Counted from the first letter of the stretch, positions 25,253 to 34,863 are shown. The stretch is 55,354 bases of DNA from Clostridia bacterium (GCA_900770945.1 CAAGME010000023.1:1-55354), one strand, 5' to 3'. Translations and numbers: made by a program. Notes: generated by a model not told the origin, from the letters alone.

Positions 25253-28200
25253 TTAACTTTTGCGTTTTTTGAAAGCAAGATAAGTCGTACAGCCTACATA
25301 CGCCGCAACGAGTACGCTTTCGACGACAATAGCCGTTACGAAAAGCGCGTCGCGAACGGCAAACCATTCGGGGGGATAGGTTATGATTATCGTGCTGTCA
25401 CCTATAAAGTTCATGGCGTTGGAATTTGCAACCGTATACAAAATCCTCTGTGCGGATTTTCTCGCCGCGACTCCGTAAAAGCCGTAGTCATACGTTCCGT
25501 TGTCGGGACCGTAAGGTCTGATTTCGCCTTCTCTGCCGTTTCCGTCGGGCAAATCGCTACCTGCGAGAATACCGTACTTTAAGTTCATGTTATGCCACGA
25601 ATACCAGTCGGTTACGGCAAAGCCCGCCATCGCCGCTTCTCCGCGAAGCCAATTGTTCATGAGAGTATAATAGTTGCCGGACCAACCGGAGCCTATATTG
25701 TTAAAGGAAATCATTACGTTCATCGCGTCGCCTATTTCTATCGCGATTTCGAAAGGACGAAGATAGGTTTCGCGGAAAGTTTGTTCCGTGAGCCACGCCT
25801 TATACGTTGTTCTGCTCGCTTCCTGGTCGTTTAATACGAAGTGCTTGTTATAAACGTAAAGCCCTTTGGACTGCGCGCCAGCAGACTCGTAACCGCCGAC
25901 AACGCCCGTAAGGAAGGGATCGTCCGAATAATATTCGCCCACTCTTCCGTGATAGGGGTTGCGGTGCAAGCCGAGACCGAATCCGTAAAGCCCGGAAGCA
26001 CCCGTCCACAATCCGTCCTCGCCGATAGCCTGACCGACGGCGTAAGCTAACTCTGTGTTAAACGTCGCCGCGATTATTCCCTCGCAAGGATACCCCGTCG
26101 GGTTATGTTCGCGATTAGTCGAATCGAATTTGTAAGCGTATCCCATGGTATTTCTTCCGTCGCCGCCCTTTAGCTTCATATCGAACATCCAGCTTATGGC
26201 GTTTGAAGCGTTTACGTCGTTCGTGTAAGGCTTACCGATACGGTCCAACGCAACCGTGCGGCGCAAGCCGCTGCCGAGAACGGTTGCGATTTCTTCCCAG
26301 GTGAGCTGGTCCATAAAGTCGTTCCACTTCTTTTTGTCCTCTTCGCTCGCCCCGCGGGAAGTTTCGTACTCGACGCCTATCATTTCGTAAAGCTTAGTCA
26401 CGGTTCCGTCCGCATTCTGCTTGCCGAAAGTCGGGTAATTTGCGTTAAAGTCAAAATCCTTTATTCCGTAATACTCGAAGTAACTCTTGATGTTTTCGAT
26501 ATTGTTGAATCCGTTTCCGCCGTTAAAGTTTGCGCCCGTAGACATACTGCCGGAAAGAGATAATCCGCTGTAATTTTTGCCTACCGTGCCGTCGGAATTT
26601 TCAAAACCCGCCCAATTGCTTCTCGTGAAGAAGTCCACGAGGTTAGCGTTGCCGGACGCCACGTTCGGGTCGGAAACGTCAAAGAGGTTTGTCGGGGTTA
26701 ATTCTCCCTGAGTCCAATAAACGTAAGTGGAAGCCCTTTTTGCGTCTACTTCGACTTCGTAAGACAAAGCGTCGTTGCCCGCGCCGAAAGTAGAATCCAT
26801 TCTCGCCCTCTGCGCCGCCGTCGCGCCTTTCTTTAAAAGAATATTGTTGACGGCTTCGTGAGAGTTTCTCGCAACGGAAAGATAGTACTTGCCCGCGGAA
26901 AGAACGTACTTGCCCTTGCCGCCGTTTGCAAGCCTGTCGTAAGAAGCAAAGTATTTGTTCGCGTCGATTTTTACTTCGACCGTTTCGCTCTCGCCCGGCG
27001 CAAGTTTTTTAGTTTTCGCAAAGCCGACAAGCTCGACTGCCGGTTTTTCTACTTTGTGGTCGATATCCGTCTGCGTGTACGGTTTTTGGAGATATACCTG
27101 CACGATTTGCTTACCGGAATACTTCGCGCTCGTGTTTGTCACTTTTACCTTTACGACGATATCGTCGTTATCGCCGAGTTTGGAGCCGGTTTTTCTGACT
27201 TCCTTTTCGGGCTTCTTTTTGCCTTTATGCGAACCCGTTGTGTAGTAATTTTTAGCCGGATTACCGTCCGCTTCCGCTCCCACGATTTCGTAAGAAAAGT
27301 CGGCGTAACTAAGCCCGTAACCGAACGGATAAGAAACGCTTTCCGCATAGTTATACGTTCCCGCGTTTTCTCTGCCGAGTACGTAATCTTCGTATCTCGT
27401 TTCGGCATACTTATAACCGACGTAGATATCTTCCTGCTTTACGACGTTGTTGCCCCTCGAATAGTTCTGCATGGACGGGTTAAACTTGTAACCTGCATAC
27501 CAAGCCGTCGAAAGACCGCCGCTCGGGGTTGATTCGTTCGTCAAAAGCTTCGCTACGGCGCGAATACCGTCGGAGCCGGGAAAACCTATCCACATTGCCG
27601 CGTTCACCTTGTACGTCGTGAAAATCTCATTGAGGTTTTCCTGCATCGGGTTAGCCTGGTTGAACATAACGATAACCTTAGCGTAGTTTTTATGGAGATT
27701 ATCGAGGATAGAAAGTTCTTTTGCGGTGAATTTGAGATAATCATTGTCGGTTAAGCCCGCATTGCCGTTAGGGGTGTACGGCGGCAAATCCACGCCTTCG
27801 TTAGTCATTCTGCCTACGATGAATATAGCCGTCGTGTCCGCGCCGTAAGCTGAGGAGTTTTTAGCGGAAGCGGGGATTTCCGACCAGCTTGCGCCGTTTA
27901 AAGTGGCGTTTTGTCCGTTAGCGTTGCTCGTGTTATCGTAAATGTTGATAAAGTCTTTACGATAATAACTTTTGCCGTCGCCTTTGTACCAGTTGGCGAG
28001 CGACTCGTTCATGTTAAGCCCCGCAGCTTTAAATTCGTCATAGAAGAATTGCTGACGTTCTCTGTTGATTTTGACTTCGCCCGCGCCGTCGAGAGAATAC
28101 ATCGGGTCGTACGCGGTCACGCCGTAAAGGCTGACTTTTTCTCCGCTCTTTAAGGGGAGCGCGCCGCCTTCGTTCTTCAAAAGCACGGTGCCTTCCGCCT

Positions 28201-28453
28201 GAGCCGCCGCGGCGACCGCGCCGTTGCCGTCGAGAATATCGGATACGCTCGAATACCAGGTTTTATAACGAATAGGCTCCTTGCCGCTCGTTATGGTTTC
28301 GGTCGTGCCGCCGCCCAGAACGTGATCGCTTAAAACGTTTTCTATCGTTTCGCCTTTTGCAAGCGAGCAAAGCACAATCGCAAGCCCGAAAACTATCACG
28401 AGAACGTTAAAAGCTATCTTCGTTATAAGGTTAGCTACTTTCGATTTAAACAT
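25253..28453 (-). CDS. Membrane-anchored GH3 glycosidase with permuted domain order
   Basis: This 1066-aa protein starts at ATG 28453, 9 nt behind AAGGAGG, overlapping the end of the 4-TM gene by 8 nt. The order is N-terminal TM (about 8-30), alpha/beta domain (EGTVLLKNEGGALPL; acid/base Glu in TNEGVDLP), Fn3-like domain (IVQVYLQKPYTQTD), then the barrel with RVGEYYSDDPFLTG and NKHFVLNDQEASR. The nucleophile is Asp949 in AVTDW, the canonical form. A C-terminal TM helix (about 1035-1058) ends it. The extracellular Tyr/Asn/Gly-rich stretch after the barrel (GREGEIRPYGPDNGTYDYG) is an extra loop. Third gene of the type II cassette lipoprotein - 4-TM - GH3. Confidence 0.88.
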   Translation of the reverse strand: MFKSKVANLITKIAFNVLVIVFGLAIVLCSLAKGETIENVLSDHVLGGGTTETITSGKEPIRYKTWYSSVSDILDGNGAVAAAAQAEGTVLLKNEGGALPLKSGEKVSLYGVTAYDPMYSLDGAGEVKINRERQQFFYDEFKAAGLNMNESLANWYKGDGKSYYRKDFINIYDNTSNANGQNATLNGASWSEIPASAKNSSAYGADTTAIFIVGRMTNEGVDLPPYTPNGNAGLTDNDYLKFTAKELSILDNLHKNYAKVIVMFNQANPMQENLNEIFTTYKVNAAMWIGFPGSDGIRAVAKLLTNESTPSGGLSTAWYAGYKFNPSMQNYSRGNNVVKQEDIYVGYKYAETRYEDYVLGRENAGTYNYAESVSYPFGYGLSYADFSYEIVGAEADGNPAKNYYTTGSHKGKKKPEKEVRKTGSKLGDNDDIVVKVKVTNTSAKYSGKQIVQVYLQKPYTQTDIDHKVEKPAVELVGFAKTKKLAPGESETVEVKIDANKYFASYDRLANGGKGKYVLSAGKYYLSVARNSHEAVNNILLKKGATAAQRARMDSTFGAGNDALSYEVEVDAKRASTYVYWTQGELTPTNLFDVSDPNVASGNANLVDFFTRSNWAGFENSDGTVGKNYSGLSLSGSMSTGANFNGGNGFNNIENIKSYFEYYGIKDFDFNANYPTFGKQNADGTVTKLYEMIGVEYETSRGASEEDKKKWNDFMDQLTWEEIATVLGSGLRRTVALDRIGKPYTNDVNASNAISWMFDMKLKGGDGRNTMGYAYKFDSTNREHNPTGYPCEGIIAATFNTELAYAVGQAIGEDGLWTGASGLYGFGLGLHRNPYHGRVGEYYSDDPFLTGVVGGYESAGAQSKGLYVYNKHFVLNDQEASRTTYKAWLTEQTFRETYLRPFEIAIEIGDAMNVMISFNNIGSGWSGNYYTLMNNWLRGEAAMAGFAVTDWYSWHNMNLKYGILAGSDLPDGNGREGEIRPYGPDNGTYDYGFYGVAARKSAQRILYTVANSNAMNFIGDSTIIITYPPEWFAVRDALFVTAIVVESVLVAAYVGCTTYLAFKKRKS

Positions 28454-28892
28454 TATCTTCGACCTCCTTGACTTTTTTTTCGAAGCCGATATACGCAAAC
28501 ACGTTGCCGGATATCGCGCAAACAAGCATCAAAACCGCCGATACGACGATCGCGGGGAAACCTTCCACCTTGCTCAAATCAAAGCCCGTCATCGCCATGT
28601 TCTGAAACGCCCCGACGACGTACGGCGCAACATTGACAATGAGCGCGCCGAAGGCGGCAAAGCTCATCAGTCCCATTGCAACCGCGCCCGCCTTAGTCAA
28701 GCCGAGGATAGAAAGCCCGGCAAAGAGAACTCCAGCCAAAAGCATGAAAACCATCGGCAACGCAGTCGCGCCGTCTATCCTTAGACATGAAGCGATATAC
28801 ACTATCCCCGTGATAAGCGACAATGCCGCAAAGGAGAGCGCGACGTAAAACGCGGTGTTTTTGTCTTTCAAAATATTTTTTATAAATTCCAT
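28446..28892 (-). CDS. Small four-TM protein of the type II GH3 cassette
   Basis: This 148-aa protein starts at ATG 28892 behind AAAGGAAGG. Four predicted TM helices (about 15-36, 44-64, 68-92, 115-136) are followed by a short charged tail. The start MEFIKNILKDKNTAFYVAL matches MEYIKCFLKSKNAAFFVAL of the protein at 51761-52198, which holds the same place in the other cassette. I recognise no named family. It is 15 bp after the giant lipoprotein and its stop overlaps the GH3 start by 8 nt. Inferred role: membrane partner for assembly, anchoring or signalling of the neighbouring proteins. Confidence 0.7.
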   Translation of the reverse strand: MEFIKNILKDKNTAFYVALSFAALSLITGIVYIASCLRIDGATALPMVFMLLAGVLFAGLSILGLTKAGAVAMGLMSFAAFGALIVNVAPYVVGAFQNMAMTGFDLSKVEGFPAIVVSAVLMLVCAISGNVFAYIGFEKKVKEVEDNV

Positions 28893-28907
28893 AATTCGTA
28901 CCTTCCT

Positions 28908-31900
28908 TTAAGCTGTTTCTTCGCTTATCGACATAGCGATGCCAAGATTGAGCGCGCTCACGTCCTTGCCGATGACAAAGTACGTGAGTATGTTGCCGTT
29001 CTTGCCCGTGTTGAGGGTAAGCTCGACCGTTTGCGTTTCGCCCGCCTTGATTGTCACAAGCTTGTTCGGCATACCGTCCGTATTCGTTCCGCCCTTCAAT
29101 TGATAAAGAGTAAAAGTCAAATCTTCCGAACCGAAGTTTTCGAAAACGTAATTGAATTTATAAGTCTTGTTTGCCAAAAGCGAATACTTCGTTTTAAAGC
29201 GGAACGCGTCGCCCGTTTTTAACGCGGTGTAAGCGAGGGTAATACCCTTTTCGCCGCCGACGATAACGTCCGTCTGCTTTACAAACGTTTGCGTCAGCCC
29301 GGCGGAGAGGCTGTCGGGACCGTATTTGTCGTTTATCGTCGCTCCGCTGAGCGGCGTGAGAGCCTCGCCTTTTGCCGGCGCGTAGTACGGCGTAAGCGTT
29401 AAATCGTCGTTTATCACCGTTTCGTTAGTCACGATTTTGCGCGTAGCCTTATCGTACCAGCCGATAGCTGGCCTCCCCGAAGCGTCCGCGCCCGAAAGAG
29501 TCGGGAGCGAGAGTTTTTCTCCCGTCTTATAGGAAGTTTTCCCGCCCTCCGCCGTAACGCTGTCGGGTTTTTCGTAAGTTACGGTAACGTCCCTTACAAC
29601 AACTGCGGTTAAAACCGCGCCCGCGCTCGGCATACGGAGAGAAGTGTAGTCGGCGACAGTCGTCGGTAAGTCGTGAGCTTTTCCGTCGAACGTAATCTGC
29701 CACTTTTCAATCGTCGCGCCGTTTGCTTCGAAGTCGGAGGACGAGGGAGCGGTTATGAATTTTCCCGCTCTGAACTTGTTAAGGTATCCGGCATTTACCG
29801 TTATTCCCGTTTCGCCCGCTTCAAACGTTAAAGCCGCCATATTGTCGAGCGCAGCCTGATTTTTGTATTCGTCGGCTACTTCCGTCTTGTCGGAAATAAT
29901 CTTTTCGGAAACGGCTATGCCGAACGAGAAGTTATCCGCATCCTTTTCAAACACGATATAAGTGAGCGCGTTGCCGTTTTTGCCTAAAAGGTATTGCGCC
30001 GTGTACTTTTTGCTTTCGCCCGGATTGAGCCTCACGTCCACGCGGTAACGGCTTTCGTAACCGTAATAGCCGCTTGCGGCTTTATATTCCGCGCTTGCGG
30101 AAATCTGGTAAATGCTTAAAGCAAGTTCCGTCGTGCCTTTGTTTTCGACAACGTAGGCAAATTCCACAACGGTATCTTTAGTAAGCGCGGTCGAATATTT
30201 GCTGTCGAATCTCATTGCCGTACCGGCGTAATTTTTCGCGGTATCCTTAACGAAAGAACCGTAGACGTAATAATCGCCCTCGCCCTTTACGATTTTAACC
30301 GCGCCGCCTCCGCTTTTTAAGCCCTCGTAAGCAAAACCTTCGTGCGAATACATATCGTTACCCGGCGTTAAGTCGTTGTTATAACCGACATCCTTGCCGC
30401 TTCCGAACGGCAGGTAGGTATACCCGAAAATACCCTCGTAAACGGGGTAAAGCGTTACCGCTTTGTTTGGCACGACGTAATCTGCCGCGGCAACTACTTT
30501 TCCGTCGACGTAGAAGCCTTTAAAGTTTGCGGGAGCGGTTATTTCCGGCAAAGCCGAGCCGGCAGTCAACTCTAAGGTTTTCTCGCCCGTTTTAAACGTT
30601 ACGCCCTCTCCGAGCGTCACGGCAACGTCGACGTAGTCCTCAAAGACGGGGACGAGTTCGAGATCCCCTTTAAGAACGTACCCCGCGGGAATTTCCTCGC
30701 CGGTTTTAGCGTTCTTCCACCCGATGACTCTTCTCTTTGCGGAGAGTAAGTCGGTATAATCGGCAGAGGTCGGCAGCACGAGTACTTCGCCCGCTCTGCG
30801 TTCGGTCAAAAGGTATTCGTCCGTAAGGGTAAATCCTTCGGTCGCTTTGAGCGTAAGATATACCCTCGGGGCTAAAAGACTTCTGAACACCGGCGAAATT
30901 TCGATATCGGAAGAAAGAATGACTTCGCCCGTAATGGTTTCGCCCGTCTTTACGTTCTTCCAGCCGATTATTTCTCTTTCTGCGGAAAGCGCGTCCGTAT
31001 AGTCGGCAGAAGTCGGCAGCACGAGCTTGTCGCCCGCCTTATACACTCTCGCAAGGTACTGCGCGGAAAGCGTAATGTCCTTGTCCACCGTGGTCTTTAC
31101 GTTGATTGTTTTTCTGCCGAAGATAACGTTGACGGAAACGCCGAGCTTCATGTTCGTCAATTCTTCTTTGACGGTGAAGAAGCCTATAACGTTCTTGTTG
31201 ACAGTACCTTTCGTGTAAGTTACGTTAAACTTAATCGTAGTGCTTTCGCCCGGTTCGAGAATAATATTGCTTATCGGACCTTCGACCTCCTTACCGGTGT
31301 TTACGCCTTGAATAGTAAGGCTAATCTTACTCGTTCCGAAGTTCTGGAAGTTATAGATAAAGGTATGTTCAAGCCCCAAAGCAACTACGGGTATATTCTT
31401 ATACGGGTCGGAGACAATCGTACCGCAACGGAACGCGGAACCAACGGACATAGTGCCGTTGTAGGAAAGAACGTTGCCGAGTTCGGCAAAGCCGTTTGCG
31501 CCGCCGCCTATTACGGTGTCGTTTTTATATTTTGAAGAAATAGCGTCAAACTTGTCGAGTTCTACTCCGTCATAAACGGTCAACGGCTTCAATGAGTTTT
31601 GAACGTTGCTGAATACGAGCGGTTGCCCGTCGTTCGCGTTGCCGAAGTTTTGGAGCGTTGCGGTACCCGCCGCCCTCGTAAAGTACGGAGCGATGGTTAT
31701 TTTTTCCGCTTCGGCTATCGTCTTGCCCGTGATAATCGTATTCTTGCCGCCCACGATATACCAGCCGGCAATTTTTCTGCCTTCCTTAATTTCGCCGCTT
31801 ATCTGCGCGGAAGTCGGCGCGACTATGACGTCGCCCGTCTGAATGTCGGTGACGTAATCTTTGCTCACGGTAAGCCCGTCGGGTAAAGACACGGTTATCT

Positions 31901-33281
31901 TGGCGGGCGCGGAAAGTTCCGGCGTAATCGTTAAGTCGCCCTTTACCGTAAATCCGTTGGATACGGGGTTTCCGTTGCCGTCCACCCAGCGAATGAATTT
32001 TCTGCCCGTCTTGTTGTCGATTTGGCTCGCCGCGGGAAGAGTAAACTTGGTTCCCGTTTCGACTTTTACTTCCGTTTTAAAGTCTGTCAAGGTAAAGCCC
32101 GAGGGTAAGTCGAAAGTAATCGTAACCGTTTCGGACAACACGGGCTTAATGGTCATGTTCCCCGTAATCTTCGTTCCGGTAGTCACTTTGTTACCGTTAC
32201 CGTCTACCCAATAAAGGAGATTGTGTCCCGTTTTGTTGTCGATTTGGCTCGCCGCGGGGAGAGTAAGTTGCGTGTTGGTGAGAACGTCCGTCTTATAATC
32301 CTTTACGGTAAACCCTGTCGGCAAATCGAGAGTTATTTTGGCGGGGAGCCGCTCGGTCGTGTCCTCGACGGACATAATAACGCCGAAAGACGCGGAAGTC
32401 ATATCGGAATTGAACCTAAGCCCCGTCAAGGAGTTGGTGTCGTTCTTTGTCGATGTGAGCGTGAGCTCTATGATTTTACTCGTTTCGCCGGCTTTAAGCG
32501 TGATCTCTTCGGAAGCGATTGCCGTTTCCGGGTCGTCGTAATTGCTGCCGCCTTTCATCTGATAGAGATTGAACTTCAATTCTTCCGTGCCGTAGTTGAC
32601 GAAAGTATAACGGAAAGTATATCTTTCGTCCTGCTTTACGTTCATTGTCGCCTTGTAACGAATGGACGCGCCGCTCTTTATCTCCGCTCCGTAGCTTACC
32701 TTTAAGCCCATGTAGCCGTTGACGAGAGCTTTTTCTTCCGTGATTGAAGCGGGTGTAATTTTATCTGCCCAATCTTTGCCGTTTGACCCCCAAAGTACGC
32801 TTTCGCCTTTTTCCGGCGCGAAATACGGGCTTACCGTGACGGCGGCAGTCGGAACAAAGTCGCTTAACGGAGCGAAAGCGGAAATATATTCTTTCGGCTC
32901 TTCGCCCTCGGTTTTGGACATAATCGCAACGCCGCCTATCTTTTTTCCGTCGAGCGAGGTCGCGTCGAAGTCCTCCTGCGTTAAAAGCTTGCCTACCGCA
33001 AGCGTCATCTTCTTGCTGCCGTCCTTGAACTTAATCGAAGAAGATTCCGCAATCGTAACCACCGCCTCGGTTGCCGGCTCGGAGGGAGTGTAACCCGATT
33101 TGTAATCGAACTTACCGTCATAGTCGGGTCTTGCGCCTTTGTCGTACGCGTCGACAATGGTCGTCTTTTCACCACCGGGCGAAGGACGTGGCGGTTCTTC
33201 TTTTTCCGGAGCGCAAGCCGCGGTAAACAAAAGTCCCACGGCAATCAGTCCGGAAAGCAATAGCTTACCGATTTCTTTCAT
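28908..33281 (-). CDS. Giant modular surface lipoprotein with alternating beta-sandwich and InlB-type repeats
   Basis: This 1457-aa protein starts at ATG 33281 behind GGGAGG. The lipobox is TAAC (Cys about 23). It has four copies of a recurring module with the pattern Y.F.Y.FENFG....F..YQ, then L.AGE, then N.LT.F....D...LGIAMS (ending near 310, 730, 1135 and 1450). Between them lie InlB-B/Flg_new-like repeats such as LPAASQIDNKTG....WVDGNGN (twice) and VLPTSADYTD.LSA.R..IGWKN.KTGE (twice). The same module occurs in the lipoproteins at 52249 and 54285. First gene of a type II cassette, with its own promoter and a folded leader. Predicted cell-surface binding or adhesion scaffold for the GH3 enzyme. 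I do not recognise the module as a named carbohydrate-binding family. Confidence 0.8.
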   Translation of the reverse strand: MKEIGKLLLSGLIAVGLLFTAACAPEKEEPPRPSPGGEKTTIVDAYDKGARPDYDGKFDYKSGYTPSEPATEAVVTIAESSSIKFKDGSKKMTLAVGKLLTQEDFDATSLDGKKIGGVAIMSKTEGEEPKEYISAFAPLSDFVPTAAVTVSPYFAPEKGESVLWGSNGKDWADKITPASITEEKALVNGYMGLKVSYGAEIKSGASIRYKATMNVKQDERYTFRYTFVNYGTEELKFNLYQMKGGSNYDDPETAIASEEITLKAGETSKIIELTLTSTKNDTNSLTGLRFNSDMTSASFGVIMSVEDTTERLPAKITLDLPTGFTVKDYKTDVLTNTQLTLPAASQIDNKTGHNLLYWVDGNGNKVTTGTKITGNMTIKPVLSETVTITFDLPSGFTLTDFKTEVKVETGTKFTLPAASQIDNKTGRKFIRWVDGNGNPVSNGFTVKGDLTITPELSAPAKITVSLPDGLTVSKDYVTDIQTGDVIVAPTSAQISGEIKEGRKIAGWYIVGGKNTIITGKTIAEAEKITIAPYFTRAAGTATLQNFGNANDGQPLVFSNVQNSLKPLTVYDGVELDKFDAISSKYKNDTVIGGGANGFAELGNVLSYNGTMSVGSAFRCGTIVSDPYKNIPVVALGLEHTFIYNFQNFGTSKISLTIQGVNTGKEVEGPISNIILEPGESTTIKFNVTYTKGTVNKNVIGFFTVKEELTNMKLGVSVNVIFGRKTINVKTTVDKDITLSAQYLARVYKAGDKLVLPTSADYTDALSAEREIIGWKNVKTGETITGEVILSSDIEISPVFRSLLAPRVYLTLKATEGFTLTDEYLLTERRAGEVLVLPTSADYTDLLSAKRRVIGWKNAKTGEEIPAGYVLKGDLELVPVFEDYVDVAVTLGEGVTFKTGEKTLELTAGSALPEITAPANFKGFYVDGKVVAAADYVVPNKAVTLYPVYEGIFGYTYLPFGSGKDVGYNNDLTPGNDMYSHEGFAYEGLKSGGGAVKIVKGEGDYYVYGSFVKDTAKNYAGTAMRFDSKYSTALTKDTVVEFAYVVENKGTTELALSIYQISASAEYKAASGYYGYESRYRVDVRLNPGESKKYTAQYLLGKNGNALTYIVFEKDADNFSFGIAVSEKIISDKTEVADEYKNQAALDNMAALTFEAGETGITVNAGYLNKFRAGKFITAPSSSDFEANGATIEKWQITFDGKAHDLPTTVADYTSLRMPSAGAVLTAVVVRDVTVTYEKPDSVTAEGGKTSYKTGEKLSLPTLSGADASGRPAIGWYDKATRKIVTNETVINDDLTLTPYYAPAKGEALTPLSGATINDKYGPDSLSAGLTQTFVKQTDVIVGGEKGITLAYTALKTGDAFRFKTKYSLLANKTYKFNYVFENFGSEDLTFTLYQLKGGTNTDGMPNKLVTIKAGETQTVELTLNTGKNGNILTYFVIGKDVSALNLGIAMSISEETA

Positions 33282-33295
33282 GTTATACCTCCCTA

Positions 33296-33374
33296 TCCGT
33301 TTTTTGCGCCGTTAAACACCTCTTTTTGGGCAAGCCGCAAGGCTTGCCCCTCGTTTTTCGGCGCGAAAAACGGA
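33296..33374 (-). promoter_or_regulatory. Folded mRNA leader directly before the giant lipoprotein ribosome site
   Basis: On the minus strand TCCGTTTTTCGCGCCG pairs over 16 positions (one G-U) with CGGCGCAAAAAACGGA, which ends only ~5 nt before GGGAGG. An inner perfect 9-bp hairpin GGGCAAGCC/GGCTTGCCC (33328-33349) sits within. The ~160-nt leader could regulate translation or mRNA stability; it matches no riboswitch I know. Confidence 0.5.
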
Positions 33375-33449
33375 GTAAAAATATTTTTCTTTCTTGTTTT
33401 TCCCGTGTTTCTCTACAATTTTAGAGAGCCCAAATTCTCCGTCACTTCT

Positions 33450-33478
33450 CTTATACCATTTTTTTTAATTGATTTCAA
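33450..33478 (-). promoter_or_regulatory. Sigma-A promoter of the type II cassette
   Basis: The minus strand reads TTGAAA (33473-33478), 17 bp, TATAAG (33450-33455), with an upstream TGG giving an extended -10. Confidence 0.65.
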
Positions 33479-33590
33479 TTGCAAAAACAACTTTCTTACA
33501 TTGCAATTCTTACTTTATATTCTCAAAAAACGACTTTTTTGTCTTTAAATTTTGTGTTATTAAAATTTTTTAATTGATTTTTTTTAGACA

Positions 33591-33624
33591 AAAAAATGAG
33601 CTCCGCAAAAAACGGAACTCATTC
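33591..33624 (-). terminator. Terminator of the Fic gene (30-bp repeat copy 1)
   Basis: The stem ATGAGTTCCG/CGGAGCTCAT with a T-rich loop is followed by T7 on the minus strand. The 30-bp unit 33595-33624 recurs in the same orientation at 34691-34720, with one base changed, on the other side of the Fic gene. Confidence 0.75.
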
Positions 33625-33680
33625 GGAGTGTCGACAATTTTATTTTTTTATGTTCGCTCATTATAAATTTTCAAAACAAA

Positions 33681-34553
33681 TCAATCGACTTGCTCGTAAT
33701 AATAAGAGTAGTCAATCCCTTTCATAAAGATTTCGCGATTGTTTATATCATCGGTCAACGCGCCTTTTATAAGTTCGTAAATACGCGATGAATCTACGGG
33801 GCTTTCCTGCATTGCCGTAAGGTATTCCCTCTTATCGATTTTACTCCAATCGGTGCATTTTTTAAGATTCTTTTTCAGAATTAAATCGAGCCATATACGA
33901 GTACTTCGACCGTTTCCTTCCATAAACGGATGAGCGACGTTCATTTCAACATACTTTTTTACTATGTTTTCAAGCGTATCTTCGGGCATTTTTTCTATCA
34001 ACAGCAAATTATCTTGCAAAAACATGGCAGGCGCAAACGCAAAGCCTCCTTTTGCAATATTAAGCGCGCGGATTTGTCCGGCAAAATCATATAATCCACC
34101 GAATAAATACGCATGAATTTGTTGCAATCCTTTAACTGTTCCGACTTCGATGGCGTCTATAAAAGAACTATCGAACAAAGCGTATGCCTTTTGTTTGCTT
34201 TTGCCGTCAATCGTATCGTCAGACCGCGTAAACCAACCGATAAATTCCGAACCGACCTTGCTCGGAAACTCCGCGGCAAGTTTTATAACTCCATCGGAAT
34301 CCAATGCGTCCGACATATACTTTTTTCCGTCGGCGGCAGTTAATTTCAGTTGGGTAGTGGCACTAACCAACTTACTGTTTTCCTTTTTCAGCTTGGCTTT
34401 CAGGTATTTCCAATAGTTGCGGCATTTTTCGTAATTATCTTCTTTTCTGATTGCCCCGATAATATCCAGAACGCTGAAATACCACTTATTGTTTTCCTCA
34501 TTCCAAGCGGCACGCACTTCTTTATCGTTAAAAAATCTGATTGATATTTTCAT
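33681..34553 (-). CDS. Fic-domain AMPylator with BRO-N-like N-terminal domain
   Basis: This 290-aa protein starts at ATG 34553 behind AAGGGG. Residues 1-105 resemble the BRO-N/DinD-type domain (FSVLDIIGAIRKED, CRNYWKYLKAKLKKEN, LKLTAADGKKYMSD). The Fic core is residues 115-275, with the complete motif HPFMEGNGRSTR (about 208-219; HPFx[D/E]GNGRxxR). Fic enzymes transfer AMP or other phosphate groups to target proteins; many are toxins. No separate antitoxin gene is visible, and no (S/T)xxxE(G/N) inhibitory motif is obvious, so inhibition may come from elsewhere in the protein. Two tandem promoters precede it. A duplicated 30-bp hairpin frames the gene, which suggests a mobile origin. Confidence 0.85.
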   Translation of the reverse strand: MKISIRFFNDKEVRAAWNEENNKWYFSVLDIIGAIRKEDNYEKCRNYWKYLKAKLKKENSKLVSATTQLKLTAADGKKYMSDALDSDGVIKLAAEFPSKVGSEFIGWFTRSDDTIDGKSKQKAYALFDSSFIDAIEVGTVKGLQQIHAYLFGGLYDFAGQIRALNIAKGGFAFAPAMFLQDNLLLIEKMPEDTLENIVKKYVEMNVAHPFMEGNGRSTRIWLDLILKKNLKKCTDWSKIDKREYLTAMQESPVDSSRIYELIKGALTDDINNREIFMKGIDYSYYYEQVD

Positions 34554-34586
34554 ACAATCCCCTTATATTTACGTCGACCATATATT

Positions 34587-34615
34587 ATTATATAAGCGAG
34601 AAAAACCCATTGCAA
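34587..34615 (-). promoter_or_regulatory. Sigma-A promoter P1 of the Fic gene
   Basis: The minus strand reads TTGCAA (34610-34615), 17 bp, TATAAT (34587-34592). Confidence 0.6.
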
Positions 34616-34633
34616 GCAAGTTCTCTCGTTTAT

Positions 34634-34662
34634 ATTATAATATATTTTTATAGAAAAATCAA
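34634..34662 (-). promoter_or_regulatory. Sigma-A promoter P2 of the Fic gene
   Basis: The minus strand reads TTGATT (34657-34662), 17 bp, TATAAT (34634-34639), a second near-consensus promoter 47 bp upstream of P1. Confidence 0.6.
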
Positions 34663-34690
34663 GCACAAAATATGTATGTACATATAGAAG

Positions 34691-34720
34691 AATGAGCCCC
34701 GCAAAAAACGGAACTCATTC
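34691..34720 (-). repeat. 30-bp hairpin repeat, copy 2, upstream of Fic
   Basis: It differs in one base from 33595-33624 and has the same orientation. Unlike copy 1 it lacks the following T-run, so it probably does not terminate transcription. The pair brackets ~1.07 kb holding the Fic gene and its promoters. Confidence 0.7.
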
Positions 34721-34795
34721 AAAAGCTTTACGCCTTTTTTCTCTTCCGAAAAGCTCATACTTTTAATTTTGCAAAGTTTCGCCGACGACTTTACA

Positions 34796-34863
34796 AAATC
34801 TAATCAAATCAAATCTAATCAAATCATCGCGTAATTATGATTAGATACTTGATTAGATACTTG
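34796..34863. repeat. AATCTAATCA / GATTAGATACTT repeat cluster
   Basis: Two direct copies of an AATCTAATCAAATC unit are followed, after an ATCGCGTAATTAT spacer, by two copies of GATTAGATACTT in inverted sense. Together they can fold into a hairpin. It lies between the Fic promoters and the LysRS terminator. Function unknown; a regulator site is possible. Confidence 0.5.
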
